Shown here: one piece after another, positions 30,949 to 43,433 of the stretch
Layout of the letters: the number at the start of each line of letters is the position of its first letter
How positions within the stretch are numbered: position 1 is the first letter of the stretch
From: Promerops cafer
Lineage: Eukaryota; Chordata; Aves; Passeriformes; Nectariniidae
DNA length: 64,000 nucleotides
NCBI GenBank assembly: GCA_013398275.1
Contig: VZSE01012460.1
Location: 178,635-242,634, forward strand
Direction of reading: 5' to 3'
The notes under the pieces: generated by a model
What the model saw: the letters and a program-made list of their open reading frames with translations, nothing else
Database searches by the model: none
Told to the model about the DNA's origin: nothing
Position numbers and translations under genes: made by a program

Positions 30949-33900
30949 GAGAAATTTTCATGTTAATTTGTGATTGCAGACAGAGCTCCCTGTCCAAGAC
31001 AAATGATGGAGCATCTCTGTTTTCACTTTGCAGGCACCTCTGGCTGACTGATGGAGCTGCCTCATTCCTGGCTCTTGAAGGGCAGCAGGAGTGATGGACT
31101 CCTGCAGGGACTGCCAGAACCTCCCAGGCAGAAGAAGGGTGCTGGCTGCCTTTAAAGAATTATATTAAGCTGCAACTCTCTAAGGTATTTGTTAAAGCCA
31201 CCAGGATGATTCAGGCCATTAATAAAATAATTAGGAAAACATTTCATCAGGAAAACAGTTAAGAAAATGGTGGCATATGGCAGTGTGGCCCTATCAGGTG
31301 TCCCAGCTCTGTCCCTTAGACTGACCCTACAGCAGGAGAGCTTCTGCAGCACTGGGGAATATGTCTTTTCCAAACTACCCACCAAAATTGCATGAGGAGA
31401 AGACATGCTCAAACACCAGCACACAGTGAAGTGCAAACAAGAAAATCCTGCGCCGTCACAGCAGGCATGAGATGGACCAAAGGAAAGAAACCTCCCACAT
31501 GCCAGCCTGAGCTGAAGCCCATGGCAGACCTAAGGCTCAGGTGTCAAAGAGCTGAACTGGGAGTGCATTTTAATAATGTGAGATGTAGTAATTCTGGCCC
31601 CTTCTGGCTGCAGAAAATTGCCCTGTTTGGCTGGAGCCAAGCTGAAATAGCACGTTGGGCATGCATCAGGAAATTACCTCAGAATATAGGAAGCCTCAGC
31701 CTCTAGGTGATAAGTAAGGGCCCAACAAATTAATCTCATCATCTGCATTCATCTTTGGATGCTGCTCTGTGCCAGGCCACAGTGTGTGGGCTGGAGCCTA
31801 TTTTTTTTCATTTGTCTAACTTAAATTGGCAGTTTGAGTTACTATGATACAAATGTTCTATTCTGTGCTGTCTGCATGGCAGATTGTTCTAACTGAAATA
31901 GGAAGAATTATCATGTCATATTTTACAGACGTGTGGACAAATGATTATGAGCCTTCTTTTGTCAACATATCTTGAATTATACATTATGTAAGTCTGATGA
32001 AGGGAACTTACAGACATCCTTGGTCTATTTGCCTTTAATGGCAAGTATTTTTATTAATAATTGTAACTTAATTATTTATTATGCCATTCAGAGTCCACTC
32101 ACTTCTACAGTCTATCTCTGAATTGCATTCCTCACTGTACTATTAAGGCCTTTCAAGATCAAAAATCACATCTAAGTGAAATGGAAAAAAAGAGTTGCCT
32201 TAGACTCATGATTGGAACTTAAGTATGCTATTAAAAGAAGGAAAAGAAAAAAAACCCCCACATTACTTCACACTCCTTTATAGAGAACAATTCACCCTCC
32301 ATTTCAAAGAAATACATTTCTTTTTCCAAAATATGTCAGTAAATTTTGCTATCCCCTGAATGTTTCAGCAGCAGAAAGAACAGAATCATTACAACTCTCC
32401 CTTTTTTCCCTGACACACACATTGACTCTACTGCAGACATAAGGAGGACAGGCAAACCTTTCCTTGCCTGTGTTCTATCTTTCTTGTGTTCATTTCAGAC
32501 ATAGCAAATGGAGGATTTGGGTGTTTTCTCCAAACCTATTATTTATTCTGAAAACTAAATGCTTTAAGGCACAGGAAGACCAATTTGTGTGCAGAGTTTT
32601 TAGATTCTTTGATAAATTTATGAATATGTGCTCAAGACACAAACACCCCACAGATGACTGTGAGAAGTAATCATTTTACTGAAATATCAGTCCTTAATGA
32701 TTAATTTCTAATCCTTGGCAAATGATACAAATCATGACAATAACCAGAGGAGAATATATGTAATATAATTCATTTTCCAGCTCCTTTTCTTGGTTCTGCA
32801 AACAGTAGCCAACAATGTATTTAGTAATTCATCCCTGAATGGTGGTTACATATGACAGATGTACCAAAAGTTAATTTTCTGTTTGTCTCTACTTTCTAGA
32901 AAAGGGGAAATTACTCCTCTTGGAAGAAATCTAAGGCATGCACAGATGGGAGTACAAGTGGTTTTTACTGGTACAAACACATGAATATTTCTATTGTAGG
33001 ACTCTATTAGTTTAGTTTATTCTACCTTTTCTATTTGGTAATGGATTTTTACTCCACGAAACCATTGAATCAAATGCCTCTCATATAAGAACACCCTGCT
33101 GGTATAAGCCCAAGGAAGGAGGCTTCCAGGCAAAAGTCTGTGGCAGATGATACAGAAGGAAAAAAAGGGGTTTTCTTGTGCCAGTGGGTATTGCAGTTTG
33201 TGGAAGGAATCTTTCTGAAAGACATTCCTCAATATCTTACTCTGGAAAGCCACAGTGTCTGTACAGCTCTGCTTTGGACAAACACAGAATTAATTACCTG
33301 CCTCCCAAGCTGAGCTGCAGTCCTTAGATGTGCTCACTGCCTAAGAAGAAACAGTAGCAGAGAGCAAATTCCATAGGAGAAAGCCCCTGTGCAGCATTAA
33401 CTCTGTTGGAAACCCAGGGGATTGGAAAATATACCATTACCTATCACAGCTCATGCAAAACCCCAACCTCCCAGTTATCTGGAGGCCTAGGACTGACTCT
33501 TGTGGGGAGAGGTAATCCTTACTCCTGCAAATACAGATCTAAAGTTGGTCAAGGTATGAGAACTTACAAATCAAAGGGTTTTTTTTCTTTGCTTATGTGG
33601 TTAAAAGAAATTTAACACTTTAAACTATTAAACTATTTAAACACTTTAAACTAAAGAACAATTCTTCATGTTCTGAAGGAAATTCAATATGTTCATGCAT
33701 ATTTGGATGGCTAAACAAATTGAAGCATAAAATGTTCACTATTTCTGCACCGTGGGTGAGGCAAAGATATTATCTTAAAAGTTAAAAAAAATTAAAGTGG
33801 CCCTTAAAATCTATACAGCCTAGTCCATGATCCCCTACTGACGATACATAAACCCAACTGATTTATAGATGGCCTTCCAATGTTAATGTGATAATGAAGG

Positions 33901-34499
33901 GGGATGGTTATTCCATCTAGGAAAGGCCAAAGCTCTGTGGCACAGTATTCCACACTTTGGCTACAAGGCTAGAGACAAATGCATTTTTGCAAGGAAAGGG
34001 GAGAGAGAAGGTCAGAAGCTGATTTATTCACTAGCCTGTACAAGAGCATAACACTTTGAAATTGTCACTGAAACAACGCCAGCAGCTCTAGGGACTAGAA
34101 TTCAAATATTAGGAAAAGAAATTAATTTTCGAATTATCTGGGCAAGGGAAGAATTCAGGTTTAGCTTTTGCTTGCTACCCTTTTGTTTACACTTCTGTTT
34201 GCTGAAATACCTGCACCTGCCTTGTATTGGTCTGGCTTGGTCATCTGCCAGTTCCCCACTGGGGTCACCGTGACATCTCAGAAAACACCAAACTGGTGAA
34301 TTCACAAAGTTTGCTCCTTGCTCCAGGATCATGTTGGTAGAACACTCTGTTCTCTGCATTGTTCCTCCTGCTGGGTTGGCTGCTGGGAGGGGACCAGGAG
34401 AGCCAGAGGCTGGGGACACACTCTCAGGGCTGCTTCTCTTGAATGACAACCCAGCCAGTTTGGCTTCAGCAAAAATTCCTGTCTTCAAACCCTAATTAC

Positions 34500-34810
34500 T
34501 GTGCTGGCACAGCACTCTGGGTGGTTTTTCTAATTGTTTGTATTTATTTGCAAAGTCTCTACTGCACAGGGTCCTGTGATAAATATAATTCCACTCATGG
34601 CTAATTCGATGCTTTTTTGGGGGTAGAAGGGAGAGTAATTTCATGGTAAACCATAATTACTAGTACAAGAAGTACCTTAATTGCCAATCCAATCTGAGGG
34701 AGTAGCTGAGGCTTGAATCAGCCTAATTAGAATTCTACTTGTTCATAATAAATAAGTGGTAATTACTAATTGGACCTAGCCTACAATGTTCTAAAAGTGT
34801 GAATTTAATG
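34500..34810. promoter_or_regulatory. Candidate conserved enhancer rich in homeodomain and forkhead motifs
   Basis: Within about 300 bases there are many TAAT cores: CTAATTGTTTG, GGCTAATTCG, CCATAATTAC, CTTAATTGCC, GCCTAATTAG, GGTAATTACTAATTGG. There is also a forkhead-like TGTATTTATTTGC and an inverted CCAAT pair (TTGCCAATCCAATC). The density and non-repetitive look suggest a constrained noncoding element. Function is inference. Confidence 0.35.
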
Positions 34811-35277
34811 TCAGTTTGTGTTTAATTTTGGCCATTTCCTACTTGCACTGGGCTGGCAGTCCAGCACAGAACTGAACAGAGCAGACATCTGAGGCCTCGA
34901 AGTCTTCTCCTGCTCTTGGCTTCTAGTGGCAGAACACACAACTTGATGAGGCAATTTATCACTGTTGAGTTCTGAGCTCCTGAATATCTAATTTCAGCTG
35001 TAGGTGTAACATATAGACACCTCCAGCTATATGGTGGAAATAGTGGAAAAATCCTTTTAGCTTTCAGGTCCCTGTTCCTCACCTTTTCTGATGAAACCAC
35101 GCTCATTGGCATGTTAAAAATGTCTTATGTTATAATTTGGGTCATTCATGGCTAGAAACCAGGGTTTCTGATTGCTGCCAAATAAAAAGAGGAATATTAT
35201 TACAATATACTGATAGCTTGGCTCCAGCTGTTTATCAAATATGTATTTAATCACGAGCATAAATCACATTCTGCCTG

Positions 35278-35570
35278 AAAGGAGGCTCAAGTAGGGGGCA
35301 GCCTCTCCTCCCAGGCAGCAGGGAGAGGAGAACAGGACACAGCCTTAAGCTGCACCAGGGGAGGTCTAGGCTGGACAAGAGGGAGAATTTCTTCACAGAA
35401 AGGGTGATCAGACCTTGGAAGGCCCAGGGAGGTGCTGGAGTCACCGTCCCTGGATGTGTTTAAGGAAAGTCTGGATGTGGCACTCAGCACCATGGTTTAG
35501 CTGAGGAGGAGGTGTTGGGTCATAGGCTGGACTCAGAGGTCTTTTCCAACCTAATTGATTCTGTGATAGC
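35278..35570 (+). mobile_element. CR1 LINE fragment with intact 3' end
   Basis: The classic CR1 3' region: ggctggacaagagggagaat, ttcttcacagaaagggtgat, cccagggaggtgctggagtc, then aggtcttttccaacctaatt, and a terminal attctgtgat, the start of the CR1 octamer tail. Confidence 0.92.
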
Positions 35571-37518
35571 AGAAGGATCTATATTTTTGCATGATATCTC
35601 CATTCTTCTTCCCACACTTTACTGACCTACATAACTGAGATACTTTTACAGACCTGAAACAACACTAGCAAGCATAAACAAAGCATCATAAAAGTATTTC
35701 CTCCATGGTTTCCCTTCTTATGTTTTTTTCCTAAGAGCTCACTAGTTGGTAATGGGAATATTACATTAGACCTACAAATACATTTTAACTTATGGTTGAT
35801 ACATGTGATTTGACAATTAGAACATTACAGTAATAAAAATTCAGTCAAAGATTTTTCATTTCTAGTGAACCTTACCAGCCTACTAAACTTTACCACTACT
35901 GGGGAACTGAAGATTTGTGAATTACAGCAGGCACAGGTGCAGCAGCTTTGTGTCTTAAAGAGACCCCTGAAAAACATGGGTGAGAAGCAACTGTGGGAAT
36001 CAGAACAGAAATATTGTGGCATCAACCTGGTCTTGCAGGGCTCTGTCTAATGAGTAAGAGCAATGTTAACCAGTCAGACTGACTGGCCACGAGTCAAATA
36101 TCCTACCCCAACCCCAAATGTCAGGGTGTTTCAATCTGTCAGGAGCCCCATATCCTCCTAGCTACACCTGGTCACAGTGTAACACAGACTCTGGAATCAG
36201 TAGCTCCTCTTTACCTCATTTCTAGCTTTTTTCCCTTCTTTTTTCTTTTTTTTTTTTTCAATTTTGAGTCCTTCAGAAATAAATAGAATTCCTTGGGGTT
36301 TTTTTTAGATCAGCTTCTGTTCTCATAGCTTCTGGGCAAATACTTCCTTATTTGCTAGAGGGCTTAAGGCCCTGGGAACCCAGCAAGGGGCAAGTGGAGC
36401 TGCTCACACTCTTTCTTACCAAGCTAAAAATCACTTTTTCTATCAATCAAACCCTACATGAGGCCTCCTTCAACTTACAGGCTCCTCACCTTTGTGTTAT
36501 GATCCTGCCAGTCACTGTCATGGCAACCACAGAGACCATTCCAGCTGAGGAAACTGCTACGTTTTTGGGGTAGCCTTTAAAAAATAAAGCATCCACTAGA
36601 AAAAAATCTACCTTTTATTTTTTTATCATGCATGGAACTAAAAAGAACAAGACATGCAGTACTCAAGAAAATGTGAAAATCAAATTTTTTCTCCATAAAC
36701 CATAACTGTTGCATCCTGAGTCACAGCAGGAACCATGGTGCCTCACTGTCTTTGAGCAACAAACCACAGCAGTGCCTGTCCCAGTCATCTTCTAGCACAG
36801 AATTCTGTTCCTCACACACATTTCTCCCACAATAGCAACAGTCCAGTGAGCAGAGAAAAATTAACATCTCCCCTTACCCCCAGACAACAATCTGCAAACA
36901 CACAGCATTTGCTGCAGGGACCTGCACTGGGTAAGTTATAAGCATAAAATAAAACCAAATGAGGAAAGAGTCACAAGGCAAGGACTACAACCAGGGAGAG
37001 GTTGCATCAGGCATCATGAGAGTTGGGCAAGCAAATCCTGCCCATGGGGCTGTGGAACAGGCTGTGGAAAATCCATGGAAATTCACACATTCACCAAGCA
37101 GTGGACAGGTGCTGCAATTCAGTTATTTTTTAAAATTATTTTTTATGTAAACCAAAAGAATAATGGAGGTCCTTGATAAAGCATCTTCATACGTCTAGCC
37201 TATACTATTTTATTTAATTAATTTATTTATTTCTAAGTGGAAGGAGGGGAGGGGGAAGGCATCATTTTATTTTAACCTCAGCCACAACTTCCTAGTTTTT
37301 TCTTTACCCAGAATTGCAGGTAGACATCTCCACCTCGTGGTGTGAAAACAAAGTATCCTTCAAAAAATTCTGAATTGCTATTTTATGCAAAGGCAGCAGG
37401 CTAAAATTACTCCTGTAAATTATTTTCCAAAGCCAACCGTGCTTGTAAGCAGCACACTTACACAAAAATTCAGGGAGGAAAAATGTTTTATAGACTATTG
37501 GCTACATATAAACCAAGG

Positions 37519-37556
37519 AGTTTATATATGATAATGAATATTATCATATATAAACT
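37519..37556. repeat. Perfect 17-bp inverted repeat with 4-base loop
   Basis: AGTTTATATATGATAAT (37519-37535), loop GAAT, then its exact reverse complement (37540-37556). It is the strongest perfect hairpin I noticed in the window. The arms are AT-rich. Confidence 0.95.
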
Positions 37557-39388
37557 GATATGATGATGAATCATGTAACATGAGGATGCTGCACTCAGTT
37601 AGCCTTTCTTTATTCAAAGATCCAAATCCTGCACAGCATAAACAGTTTTCTGTAGCCTTGTAACCTCTTGGAGGACAGATCATCAGGCAGTGGAGCAAGG
37701 AAAATTTGGCTCAAGGCTTTGGCTACAGAGAAACACCTCAAGAGGGAGGCCAGCACAACCTCTGCTCCCACAAGCAGACACAACCTGCCTCCCTCAGGGC
37801 CTTTATTTCCAGGACACAAGCTGACAGGCTGGTTACTGGAAATTCACTTTTCATGGGCTGCATAAGTTAGTGTTCCAAAAACATCGGTGCAATGAAGTGG
37901 GGATTGTAGAAAATCTAAAAATGTACCAATAGAGGGAGATACTCCACCATAACAATTCATTCCTCCACAGCAGAACTTCCTGGAAAAGAGAATTTAAACT
38001 GAGCAGAAACAAGTTGTTGTTCTAGTTATAAGGTGTAATACAACACAGTGTGTTCTGTGGTTTCAGCAGAATTCCCTAAAAAAATGGCAACTGACTGAAC
38101 TTTAATTCCTAGACAAGCTCACATAGGACACCTTTAATACTGGAATTTACTCTGATCTCTTCAAAACATTCTGTGACTACATTCCACATAATACCAACTT
38201 AACAAATGCTTTTGTAATTTAGGCAAAAAAAAATAGTTTTCCATTACAGTCATTCAACAGAGGAATGAATTCTGGCTCCTCTAAAAATCCTTTACAAAAT
38301 TTTCATTAAATTGCCTTTAATTTAACTAGCTCTACTGAAGGACATCACAGAGCACAATGGTAAAGGCAGAGGCAAAGGGTGGTCTCAAGAGAAGTAGTGC
38401 AGACCTCTTGGCACTGAAGAAATTTAGAAGTTTATCACTTGCCAGATAACCTACAAATATATTTATTAGGATCTCCAGAAACCTATGGGATTCTTAATAC
38501 AACAAAAACTCAAAATGAAAATGTTGCATTCTGCTCTGCCTCAAAATATATGAACCACACGCTGAAGTCTAAGTGTAGATTTGTTAATCCATATCCACAA
38601 AAAATGGTTTTAAAAGGCTGAGTGTTCTGTTCCCCTCTGTTCCTTGGGGATGCCATGATTCCTGTTTCTTTCATTTTATCTGATAAAAAGAACAGAAGAG
38701 TTTTGCAATCTGCCAAAAGCTGAGCTAATTTTGTATTTTTCAAACTATATGCCAGTCAAACTCTTTAACTGTTCCTTTGCTGATCTTACAAAATATTCCT
38801 GATTTAATAGAAAGTTTCTGCTGCCTTGGACCTTGCTCAGGACATTCAGCTCCCCACGAAACAGCTACAATAGCATGCACAACATAAAGACAAGAGTCGT
38901 TTAAAAAAAGATGATTTATCAAAGCTTTTGGCAAATGGTCTTTCCTGTCCTAAGGATTAATGTTGTAGCTGAGACACTCTTTGCTTTTATGACATTTCCA
39001 GGGAGGGATATTCCTCATCTTTACATGGTACTGGGCCTCAAATCCACAAAAAGAACTTCAAGAGGAGAGACAAGCAAGGAATACAGAAGTTGTGTGTGGA
39101 CTTGCAAGCCAAGATCTTTGCTCCCTTAGCACACAGCTGCTGAAAAAATGGAACATGCTTTGCTTCCTGTAGTTGCTAAATTTCAATCAATATTATAAAT
39201 ATTTATCTATTTGCATTCATACTTCTTAATAGTAGAGAGAAACCAAAAGACAATGTTTTAAACAAATTGTGTAAAAAAAATCCCAGTTAAGTGGGAGCAT
39301 ACCTAAGGTACAAGAAAAACATGTATGCATCTACCCATCCTAGAATTTATTGTGTCTAATTTCCCATTTTCAATGAGAGCAGCACCCT

Positions 39389-39407
39389 TTTTTTTTTTTT
39401 TTTTAGC
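39389..39407. repeat. Poly(T) tract
   Basis: An uninterrupted run of T residues. I see no retroposed gene body beside it. Confidence 0.9.
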
Positions 39408-40339
39408 ATTTCATGTCAATTTTTTTAGGAACAAAGCATTGTGTAACATTACAGCAACTTTCAGGTAGTGTTTTTTCCTTTTATTATTTCTGCAAACTTA
39501 AAGCTGGCCCCCTCTTTCTTCTGCTTTTTGCTTCTACTGCTCTCTGTCCTAAGATAAATTATCATGTAAGTGTCCCCTTACACTTCTTGATACTTCCTCT
39601 ACCTGAAGCAGGATTTCTTTTTTTTTTCTTCACTACTGTGAAGCCATCAAATTTAATTAATCCCGGAAATACTGACTTAGTGCTAAGGGAAACATTATCA
39701 TTAAATTAGAAACACTTGTGGTGGTGATGCCAGCTCCCCATCTGCAGAGCAAGGCAGACACTCCTCTCAGTAAATGTAGCAAGTTTTAGGTAAAAGTCTT
39801 TGGAGCCAAAAGCATTATTTACCCACTTAACTTCAGATATTCATTATGCTACTGCAGATCGAGGAGCTGGTTATTTGGCATCTTCTCTTCAACACTATTC
39901 TTCTGACACTACATATAATTTGTGCTTCAAAATTCCCTACAAATCGACTGAAAACTTGTTCTTAGAAGTTTAGGGAGAAGAGAGATAAAGATATCGTACA
40001 ACTGTGATATCACTGTTACAAAATAGCCGCTTTTAAATTTATTTTTTTATGAAGGAATGCAGATTTCCTCTCTAAATCTCCTCCTTCAAATTATCAAAAA
40101 TCTAATACTGATTTCCTGCAAATACAGGCCTTTTAAACTCGACTAATCTGTCATATGGCATTACATCAAAATGCAAGTTAACATTTCATGACATTTTGTC
40201 CAATATCTGATGTCTTTTAATAGCGTTCTTTAATCACATGGCTCTTCAGCTTTCATTGGTAGGAGATAATTTTTCCTTTCTAGGTTAGTCTAAGCTTTAC
40301 ACTTCTATTCTTTTATTCTTCCAGAAAGGCTGAGAAAAC

Positions 40340-41010
40340 TGTTAAAATGCCCGATAGACGGAGCCCATCTCCGGACTCGGCATTTCCTCCCCAGCTCGGG
40401 CAGCTGCTGTAGCCCCCTTCTCCTCCCCTTCTCACCTTCACAGGTGCTTGCTGTGGCTGTCCTTGCCACCCCTTTTCAGCTCTCCTGCCCTCTGTTCGGT
40501 CTGCTCCTAACCTGGGGAAATCCCAAAAGGAACACAGAAAAAACCTCAAGGATAAATCTCTGCCTGCCAGCCCTCAGCTCGTCACGGGAGCGCCCCTCAC
40601 AAAAACCCACCTCCACCCGTGCCGTTTTTTCCATCCATTTTTCAGCGCTTGACCGCAGAGATGTTGACTTTACGGAGGTTAAAGGTGACTGCCTCAGCCA
40701 ACAAACGGGGTTTAGCAGGAGGGGATGGCTGTTGTTGTTTCAGGAGGGAAGTGTCAGGAAGATGCAGCGCGGCCCCGGCCCCCGCTGAGGCGCCGAGTGA
40801 CAGCGGCAGCTGCCGGGGGTGCCGGAGCCCCGCGGGCCCTCAGGGTTCCCAGGACAGCAAAGGCCACGACTTCTCCTTTTCCCACATCTGGGGCTGCAGG
40901 AGTTACAGGGAGAGCTCCGTCAGGAAAAGGGCCCGAGCAGCTCAGCGAGTGATGTGCGGGAATTCAGCCAGGCCCTGCTCAGGCCCGACGGGGATTCCTG
41001 GGGGGAGGCC
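40340..41010. promoter_or_regulatory. CpG-rich patch upstream of MEOX1
   Basis: CpG dinucleotides are frequent here (for example gcagcgcggccccggccccc and gccgagtgacagcggcagc), unlike the surrounding CpG-poor sequence. It ends about 1.7 kb upstream of the MEOX1 TATA-like element. It could be an alternative MEOX1 promoter, a noncoding-RNA promoter or a CpG-rich enhancer. Open frames inside it match no family I know. Confidence 0.5.
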
Positions 41011-41012
41011 TA

Positions 41013-41059
41013 AAGCTGATCCTGACCCAAGCTAATCCTGACCCAAGCTAATCCTGACT
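41013..41059. repeat. Three tandem copies of a 16-bp unit
   Basis: aagctgatcctgaccc, aagctaatcctgaccc and a nearly complete third copy lie at the 3' edge of the CpG-rich patch. Confidence 0.9.
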
Positions 41060-42539
41060 ACTTACTTAGTTTGAGACTAAGGGACAATCCTCCTTTCTCT
41101 TCTATCCCTGCAAGGACAAATGTTGGCTAATTAGATAGATCTTTTTGTAGACTGAAAAACAGACTGACAGTGAATTCATACAAACCCCAAGTAACCCGTT
41201 AACTGAAGTGTTATACATATGACAACACACGCACACACAGAGAACAAAAATTAAATATTCTGCATTGGCAAAATGTTCTGGACTCTGACTTAGATTCTGC
41301 CAGTGCCTGAAATTTGCATTCACAAATTCGTCATAACCTGACCTTTCAATAAAAGAGCAGTCCGGGGGTCTTCCTCCTGCCTGTGAGTATGAAATGCTTT
41401 TAAATGTTTACTATTTAATGCAAGAGAACAACAGATTTAAGTGTTTAGGTGAGTTCTTCCTAGAGAATGAATTAGCTATCAGATACTGAGTAATTTGCAT
41501 GAAAATTTAGATTCCTGTGATAGAACGGAATTGGATGTTCAGAAGGATCTAAACTAAAATGATTTGATTTGCTGGAAAAGGCCAAGTTCTAAAAACCAAC
41601 AGATATAACACAATAAACACATTCCCCACCTCACCCAGATTCCATGAAATTTCACAATTCTGAACTATACAAAAACCAAAATAACGTATCACTTCAGCTC
41701 CTGTGAAAAATGAAGAGCTCATGTCTCTTAAATCTCTCTGCTCCTGAGACAACACAAAACCCAGCACCAGTGATGGGAGAAGGGAAAGAGGCACACACAG
41801 TGTGGAGCAAGGCCTGGGGGAGTATTTGAAATGGTTGCAAGCAGATTCTGGAGACATTGAACTCATGCGTACATAAATTGAATAATAAAATGTGGAGAAC
41901 AACCTTGAGAGGAGTTGCAGTAACCCTGGCATAGCAGGGTTTGGGGCTTTCTCAGCTGCCATACTTCTGTGAAAAAGGGATTGAGAACAGATTCTCTGTT
42001 AATGTCTTTTCAGCTGGGATGGCTCTAGGGTCAAAAAATCTGCTTTCTGTTAGGAAAAACTATAAAATTTTCAACAAAAGATGAAAAACATGTCTTTCAT
42101 TGGCATAAAATCAGGAGATTTCCTTGCAGGAGGGTATATTGAAAATTCCCTAGAAAGTAGAATACAGAAAGAATAACTGCCACTGGCAGCAAACTCCAAC
42201 TCAGCAAGTACGTGTTACAAGTCTAACAAAACAAACAAACATCACTCAAAGCCTTGCGTGTGTGTACAAGCCAGGTTTAATAATTTTTTTTAATCTTAGG
42301 ATTGGGCCTTAAATTATATATAATTAGTGAAGTCCTTTCTTACTTCTATTTCCCACTTTAACTCTTGAAATTGGTGTCTATTGAATTCTGGTTTAGGGCT
42401 TTTTCTAAACCCAAGACAGAGAATTTTGTTAACAGTGCAATAAAAATAACTTCATAGTGTTACAAGGAAACATTAAAGACTTTTTTGTGTGCTGCCCTTT
42501 CCCTAAAAAAAAAAAATACAGACATTGTTTCTTTAAAAG

Positions 42540-42710
42540 GCTCCATCTGCAAATCCCATTAGATGTGCATATAAGGTTTCAGATGATTAATAGCTGCCTG
42601 CTTTGCTTTGGTTGGAGGGGCTGAGGGTATGTGTGTTAACCCCTCCCTCCCCTCGCTCACATTTCACTTCACAAACTTGTCACTGTCTCCCCAGCAGAGT
42701 ATTTAAAAAG
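42540..42710 (+). promoter_or_regulatory. MEOX1: MEOX1 proximal promoter
   Basis: A TATA-like GTATTTAAAAAG at about 42699-42710 is preceded by E-boxes (CCATCTGC near 42544 and CAGATG near 42580), a GATTAATAG homeodomain-type site and a C-rich CCCCTCCCTCCCCT tract. The expected transcription start is near 42735, about 250 bases before the start codon. Confidence 0.5.
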
Positions 42711-42749
42711 TGTTTCACTCATGCCCAGCACTTCGCAAGGAAGCAACTC

Positions 42750-42868
42750 ATGGCAATCCCTGCATAAATCTGCTTGCCCCAGTCAGGGCAATGAAGACCT
42801 TTAGAATTAGAGTTCCTAAAGCAGCAAACCCGCAGCAGCATCAAACCCACAAGCAAGCTGCTGCTTAG
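42750..42868 (+). promoter_or_regulatory. MEOX1: Upstream ORFs in the MEOX1 leader
   Basis: If transcription starts near 42735 the leader has two small upstream ORFs: 42750-42767 (5 codons plus stop) and 42791-42868 (25 codons plus stop). The main ATG at 42983 has C at -3 but G at +4, so initiation could be sensitive to these. Confidence 0.45.
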
Positions 42869-42982
42869 GGAGGAGATCTATTCTGTAAAATTTGGAAGAG
42901 TTTCCCTCTGCTTCTCTCCTGCTTTTGAAGGCTGAGCTGTCACCAGCCAGGAGCACTGAGGTGTGGACAGGACTGGAAGCAG

Positions 42983-43433
42983 ATGGATCCCAGCAGCAGC
43001 AGCTGCATGCGCAGCCCACAGCCTCCCACCCTGCTCTGGGGGTGTGTGAGGAGCTCCCATGCCGACCTGACCACGGCTCCAGGGCTCAGCCACTATCCAG
43101 CAGCACCATTCTCCTTCCAGCAGAAACCAGATTTTGCTGCTTACTCCGATTTCTCAGCCTCCTGCCTGGTGGCAGCTCCCCACAGCTTCCCGCAGGAGGA
43201 GCGGGCGCTCGTGGAGCAGCACCCCTCCTTCCAGCGCTCTGACTGGCACCTGCCAGCAACCGAGGCCACACGAGGAGTAAATCCAGGACTGGCCTTGGCT
43301 CCTGGAGGGTCAGAGGGCAGCAGCCCCAGCCTAGCGAGTGTGGCTGTGGGTGCAGATGAAGATGATGAGGCACCAGCAAATCCTACGAGTGACTCTGAGA
43401 AAAAGCCATCCAAAAGGAAAAAGGAAAGCTCAG
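42983..43433 (+). CDS. MEOX1: MEOX1 exon 1 (N-terminal region)
   Basis: Starts at the ATG of MDPSSSSCMRS, matching the human start. Ends AGCTCAG|gtaggt, one base into a Glu codon, giving 150 residues. Contains Ser/Pro/Gln-rich activation sequence, an acidic GADEDDEAP run and the basic KKPSKRKK motif. Confidence 0.97.

Larger units (their letters stand above)
25510..42690. other. SOST-MEOX1 intergenic interval
   Basis: About 17 kb without a supportable coding exon on either strand. It is the positional counterpart of the human interval that carries the SOST bone enhancers and is deleted in van Buchem disease. I found CR1 pieces, two strong hairpins, a homeodomain-motif-rich block and a CpG-rich patch, listed separately. 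I could not identify the mammalian ECR5 enhancer by eye. Confidence 0.7.

Noticed and set aside
40619..41035. Open frames in the CpG-rich patch (up to 138 codons)
   Set aside because: Low stop-codon frequency in GC-rich DNA explains them; no similarity to any family I know.
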